From Aquificota bacterium (GTDB lineage: Bacteria > Aquificota > Aquificia > Aquificales > Hydrogenothermaceae), in NCBI GenBank assembly GCA_013153235.1, contig JAADEU010000031.1, positions 1-8,358 on the forward strand: DNA of 8,358 nt, read 5' to 3'. How positions within the stretch are numbered: position 1 is the stretch's first letter; each line of letters begins with the position of its first letter. The translations under genes were made by a program, and so were the position numbers. The notes under the pieces were generated by a model. It searched no databases. It saw nothing but the letters and a program-made list of their open reading frames with translations, and was not told the origin of the DNA. This document shows, piece by piece, positions 5,698 through 8,358 of the stretch.

Positions 5698-6305
5698 TTG
5701 AAAAACTCAAAGAACTTGCACTACAGAATGGGATAACCCTCACAGACCATCAACTGGCTTTATTTGAAAAATATCTGGAGATACTTTCAAAATGGAACAG
5801 GGTTTATAATCTTACCTCTGTCAGAAAAAAGGATGAAATTATTACAAAACATTTCCTTGATAGCCTTACACTGGTTAAACTTTTTGAGACTGCTGGAATA
5901 CCTGTAGATGGGAAGAAAATAGCAGACCTGGGCTCAGGTGGTGGATTTCCTGGAGTTCCTTTGAAGATATACTACGGCGACAGGATTGAGATGTTTCTGA
6001 TAGAGGCTGTTCAGAAGAAATGTATCTTTCTTGAGATGCTCAGAATGGAACTGGGGATTAATTATACAGTGCTGTGCAAAAGGGCTGAGGAGATAGAAGA
6101 TGCCTTTGATATTGTTGTAAGCAGAGCTGCAGGGGAAACATTTGATGTGTTGAAATGGGCAAAGGGAATTACCAGAGAAGGTGGATACATAATAATAATG
6201 AAAGGGAAAAAGGTAGAGGAAGAACTCAGACCGTACACGGTGACACTTTCATTCAGAGGGCTTCCCGAAAGGAAGTTTGTTGTCATCCAGAAACGCTCTG
6301 TTTGA
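5694..6305 (+). CDS. rsmG: 16S rRNA (guanine-527 N7)-methyltransferase
   Basis: Transfers a methyl group from S-adenosylmethionine to N7 of G527 in 16S rRNA, in the 530 loop; loss gives low-level streptomycin resistance in several bacteria. At 203 residues it has the normal GidB/RsmG length. The diagnostic N-terminal WNRVYNLTSVRK is at 34-45, then KHFLDSL (52-58). The SAM-binding motif ADLGSGGGFPGVPLKI is at 77-92, followed by an acidic strand end in MFLIEAVQKKCIFL (100-113). The VVSRAAG of the active-site side is at 141-147, and a late strand reads GGYIIIMKGKK. The ATG overlaps the stop of the glycosylase gene (ATGA), with AAGGT at 5683-5687 as ribosome site. It is the last gene of the three-gene unit. 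The usual neighbours mnmG, parA and parB are absent here. Confidence 0.96.
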   Translation: MIEKLKELALQNGITLTDHQLALFEKYLEILSKWNRVYNLTSVRKKDEIITKHFLDSLTLVKLFETAGIPVDGKKIADLGSGGGFPGVPLKIYYGDRIEMFLIEAVQKKCIFLEMLRMELGINYTVLCKRAEEIEDAFDIVVSRAAGETFDVLKWAKGITREGGYIIIMKGKKVEEELRPYTVTLSFRGLPERKFVVIQKRSV

Positions 6306-6331
6306 TATAAATCAATGCTTTCAACTGCTTC

Positions 6332-6360
6332 CGGCTTTATCTTAAAACCGTTATTTCTTT
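6332..6360 (+). terminator. Weak intrinsic terminator candidate after rsmG
   Basis: CGGcTTTA (6332-6339) and TAAAaCCG (6343-6350) pair with one C-A mismatch around a TCT loop, then the T-rich TTATTTCTTTCTT follows. The stem is short and partly AU, so termination would be inefficient at best. Position, 26 bases after the rsmG stop and before moaA, is right for ending the upstream operon. Confidence 0.3.
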
Positions 6361-6404
6361 CTTGTAATAATGGAATGTTTGTTATATCTTAAAAGTAATA
6401 ACGG
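6348..6404. repeat. Inverted repeat in the moaA leader
   Basis: CCGTTATT (6348-6355) and AATAACGG (6397-6404) are exact reverse complements 41 bases apart. The right arm ends just before the moaA ribosome site. Between the arms lie TGTAATAAT (6363-6371, the same extended -10-like string as before rplM) and TATATC (6383-6388), either of which could be a -10 for moaA; no clear -35 accompanies them. The repeat could flank a promoter as paired protein sites, or form a long-range stem in read-through RNA from rsmG. Eight-base matches over this distance can arise by chance. Confidence 0.3.
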
Positions 6405-6418
6405 CAAGAGGTGCAGTG

Positions 6419-7387
6419 ATGAACGAGATTAGCTATCTGAGGGTTTCTGTAACCGATAAGTGTAATCTTAAATGCTTTTACTGTCGCCCGGATAACTCAG
6501 AGTTTGTGCCCCATGAGGAAATACTCCGGTATGAAGAGATAGCAAGACTTGTCAGGGCAATGACCAGATACGGTCTTAGAAAAGTCAGAATCACAGGCGG
6601 AGAACCCCTTGTAAGACCACAGCTTGAAGAACTGGTCAGAATGCTAAAGGAGATTCCCCAGATAAATGATGTTTCCCTGACAACAAATGCTATAACACTT
6701 GCAAAACATGCAGAAAAGCTCAGGGAGGCCGGACTTGACAGGCTGAATATCTCCATTGATAGCCTCAAGCCAGACCTGTTTTTCCAGATAACAAAAGGCA
6801 GACTGGAAGATGTTCTTGAAGGGATAAGGGTATCAAAGAAGCTTGGTTTTGACCCTATTAAGGTAAATGCAGTAATAGTTAAAGGACTGAATGAGGACGA
6901 AGCTCTGGATTTTGTTGAGTTCGGTGCAGAATACGGTGTAGAGGTTCGCTTCATAGAGATGATGCCAATTGGAGGGGAGCAGATAAACTGGAGTGAAGAA
7001 AAGGTCAAACCCCTTGATGAAATCAAAAGAAAAATTGAGGAAGAATACGGAAAGCTTATTCCTGCCATCTCCATAGGAAGTGGTGCTGCAAGGGTTTACA
7101 AGATAGAAAAGCTTGGCAGCAAAATCGGGTTTATAACACCTATCTCAAATCCATTCTGTGATGGATGTTCAAAGCTCAGGCTGACTGCAGAGGGACACAT
7201 AAAGCTCTGCCTGAGAACAGATGAGGAGCTGGACGCCAAGCCTGTAATCAGGTACGGCAGTGATGAGGAACTGGACAGCTTTATAAGAAAAGTGCTTATA
7301 GAAAAGGAAATATCAAACCAGAAAATCGTAAAGTCCGGATACGCCTTCTCAGATTGCAGAAGAATAATGACAAGCATAGGAGGGTAG
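6419..7387 (+). CDS. moaA: GTP 3',8-cyclase (molybdenum cofactor biosynthesis protein A)
   Basis: A radical-SAM enzyme that, with MoaC, turns GTP into cyclic pyranopterin monophosphate, the first stage of molybdopterin synthesis. With the ATG at 6419 the protein has 322 residues. The radical-SAM cluster motif is CNLKCFYC (Cys15, Cys19, Cys22). The SAM-binding GGEP is at 60-63 and the TTNAI strand at 88-92. VRFIEMMPIG (176-185) is typical of MoaA. A second 4Fe-4S cluster, which binds GTP, is set by CDGC and a later Cys (247, 250, 264). The C-terminal Gly-Gly, needed for catalysis in characterised MoaA, is intact (TSIGG). A GTG directly in front (6416) could add one residue; the AGAGG at 6407-6411 is 7 bases from the ATG and only 4 from the GTG, so I chose ATG. 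No other moa genes are adjacent. Confidence 0.97.
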   Translation: MNEISYLRVSVTDKCNLKCFYCRPDNSEFVPHEEILRYEEIARLVRAMTRYGLRKVRITGGEPLVRPQLEELVRMLKEIPQINDVSLTTNAITLAKHAEKLREAGLDRLNISIDSLKPDLFFQITKGRLEDVLEGIRVSKKLGFDPIKVNAVIVKGLNEDEALDFVEFGAEYGVEVRFIEMMPIGGEQINWSEEKVKPLDEIKRKIEEEYGKLIPAISIGSGAARVYKIEKLGSKIGFITPISNPFCDGCSKLRLTAEGHIKLCLRTDEELDAKPVIRYGSDEELDSFIRKVLIEKEISNQKIVKSGYAFSDCRRIMTSIGG

Positions 7388-7405
7388 ATTCATCAAATTT
7401 TAAAA

Positions 7406-7414
7406 TGGTATAAT
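7406..7414 (+). promoter_or_regulatory. Extended -10 promoter for the glycosyltransferase unit
   Basis: TGGTATAAT (7406-7414) is a perfect extended -10 (TG-N-TATAAT). No good -35 is found at the proper distance (AGATTC at 7386-7391, across the moaA stop), which is tolerated in extended -10 promoters. Transcription would start near 7421, giving a leader of under 20 bases before the ATG at 7438. Confidence 0.55.
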
Positions 7415-7437
7415 TTTCAACAAAAAACGGAAGTGGA

Positions 7438-7635
7438 ATGAAAATTCTTTTTTACCTCCACAATCTGTGGGAAATCTCTGCCACCACCCGTCTGGCGGTA
7501 GACCTTGCAACGGTACTGAAAGATAAATACAGTGCTGATATAGAGTTTGCAGTCAACAAGATAAACCAGGATGATATCAAAAATCTTCCTTTTAAACGGC
7601 ATGTGCTGAATAGAAAAGGTGAGTTTTGCAGATGA
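7438..7635 (+). CDS. Short ORF resembling the N-terminus of a GT4-type glycosyltransferase (likely truncated)
   Basis: Sixty-five residues start MKILFYLHNLWEIS, then TTRLAVDLATVLKDKYSADI and EFAVNK. This follows the first beta strand, glycine/loop segment and first helix of GT-B fold glycosyltransferases, where the pattern is 'MKILFvl..l..GGaERv..dLA..L...' followed by a second strand. The usual GGxER is not preserved. Everything after about residue 45 is missing (GT4 enzymes have 350-400 residues), so no catalytic or nucleotide-binding domain exists here. It is nevertheless not visibly decayed: it has an extended -10 promoter, a clean frame, and an ATGA overlap with the following glycosyltransferase. 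The ribosome site is weak (GGAAG at 7429-7433). I read it as a deletion remnant kept as a leader ORF, or a real small protein of unknown role. The family resemblance is by eye only. Confidence 0.5.
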   Translation: MKILFYLHNLWEISATTRLAVDLATVLKDKYSADIEFAVNKINQDDIKNLPFKRHVLNRKGEFCR

Positions 7636-8358
7636 ACAAACTTCCCCTTTCTGTTGCGCTGATTTCTTATAACGAAGAGGATAATATTGCCAGAACACTT
7701 GAGGCTATATCGGATATAGCTTCTGAGATTGTAGTTGTGGATTCAGGTTCTACAGATAAAACCGTTCAGATAGCAAAAGGTTTCGGAGCAAAAGTTTTTG
7801 TAGAGGACTGGAAGGGATTCAGGGACCAGAAAAACTCGGCACTTGAAAAATGTAGTCAGGAATGGATTCTTTTCCTTGATTGTGATGAGGTTGTATCTGA
7901 TGAGCTAAAGAATTCAATAAAAAAGGCCCTGACCAGCCCTGAAGCAGACGGATACTTTATAAACAGAAAAACTGTTTACCTTGGTAAACCCCTTAACTAT
8001 GCCTGGCAGCCGGACTGGAATCTCCGCCTTGTGAGAAAAGAAGCCAGCCCTAGATGGGAAGGTGGAAATATCCATGAGTACCTGACTGTAAAGGGTAAGA
8101 CGGCAAAGCTCGAAGGATTCCTGTACCATTATTCCTACAGGGACATTAAAGACCACTTTTCAAAGGTTGTAAATTACTCGTATGTAGCAGCTGAGGAGAT
8201 GTTTAAAAAGGGCAAAAAGTTTAAGATTCATAAAATCTTTTTAAATCCCCTTGCTTCATTTATAAGAGAGTATTTTTTAAAAATGGGATTTATGGACGGA
8301 ATCAGAGGGCTTATAGTTGCCATAAGTGCAACCTATTATAGCTTTCTAAAGTATATAT
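7632..8358 (+). CDS. GT2-family glycosyltransferase, WaaE/KdtX-like (3' end beyond window)
   Basis: Probably adds a sugar (glucose in the characterised WaaE proteins) to lipopolysaccharide core or another surface glycan at the cytoplasmic face of the membrane. The 242 residues seen start MNKLPLSVALISYNEEDNIA, the GT-A fold opening. They continue with IVVVDSGSTDKTVQIAK (33-49, nucleotide-sugar site) and the metal-binding DxD-type motif FLDCDEVV (81-88: Asp83, Asp85). Then come DGYFINRKTVYLGKP, PDWNLRLVRK and WEGGNIHEYL, a pattern shared with WaaE/KdtX. A hydrophobic stretch near 222-240 may lie at the membrane. Family members have about 250-260 residues, so only a few codons are probably missing. 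The ATG overlaps the stop of the 65-codon ORF, and AAGGTGA (7616-7622) is 9 bases upstream. The acceptor and sugar donor cannot be deduced. Confidence 0.88.
   Translation, partial: MNKLPLSVALISYNEEDNIARTLEAISDIASEIVVVDSGSTDKTVQIAKGFGAKVFVEDWKGFRDQKNSALEKCSQEWILFLDCDEVVSDELKNSIKKALTSPEADGYFINRKTVYLGKPLNYAWQPDWNLRLVRKEASPRWEGGNIHEYLTVKGKTAKLEGFLYHYSYRDIKDHFSKVVNYSYVAAEEMFKKGKKFKIHKIFLNPLASFIREYFLKMGFMDGIRGLIVAISATYYSFLKYI

Noticed and set aside
6402..6416. A sigma-54 (-24/-12) promoter at GGCAAGAGGTGC before moaA, tempting because rpoN is in the window.
   Set aside because: The GG and GC dinucleotides are 8 bases apart instead of 10, and the stretch is the moaA ribosome binding site.
6306..6418. 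A Moco riboswitch in the moaA leader.
   Set aside because: The leader is only about 110 bases, AT-rich, and lacks the conserved GC-rich helices of that RNA class; only one simple inverted repeat is visible.

Overview
The window reads as ordinary chromosomal DNA from a thermophilic, AT-rich bacterium, most likely an Aquificota member of the Persephonella/Sulfurihydrogenibium type. That placement is an inference from protein character (Lys/Glu/Ile-rich, AGA/AGG arginine and ATA isoleucine codons, an Ogg2-type 8-oxoguanine glycosylase, a short sigma-54) and not from a database match. All well-supported genes lie on the + strand, packed tightly, with several 4- to 8-base stop/start overlaps.

Layout. 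(1) 2-1981: the 3' end of pyrF, then rpoN (sigma-54), then hpf (long-form ribosome hibernation factor), each overlapping the next. (2) 1992-2962: a well-formed sigma-70-type promoter followed by rplM-rpsI (ribosomal proteins L13 and S9). (3) 2978-4053: a perfect short hairpin without a U-tract, then argC (arginine biosynthesis). (4) 4054-4291: the largest intergenic stretch. It holds a tandem 11-bp repeat, a promoter, an 8+9+8 inverted repeat running into the next start codon, and a doubtful 50-codon minus-strand ORF. (5) 4292-6305: a compact three-gene unit of a RodZ-like HTH/membrane protein, Ogg2 and RsmG, joined by 4-base overlaps. (6) 6306-7387: a leader with a weak terminator candidate and an inverted repeat, then moaA (molybdopterin synthesis). 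(7) 7406-8358: an extended -10 promoter, a 65-codon ORF resembling only the N-terminus of a GT4-type glycosyltransferase, and a WaaE/KdtX-like GT2 glycosyltransferase that runs off the window.

How the genes relate. Much of the window serves the ribosome: L13 and S9 are structural, RsmG modifies 16S rRNA, and Hpf parks idle ribosomes. rpoN-hpf is a linkage also known from Proteobacteria. The remaining genes cover pyrimidine, arginine and molybdenum-cofactor synthesis, oxidative DNA repair, cell shape and surface glycans.

I saw no CRISPR array, rRNA or tRNA gene, transposase, phage gene or recognisable new defence system. The most interesting points are regulatory (the repeats around the RodZ-like gene start) and evolutionary (the apparently truncated glycosyltransferase coupled to a GT2 gene).
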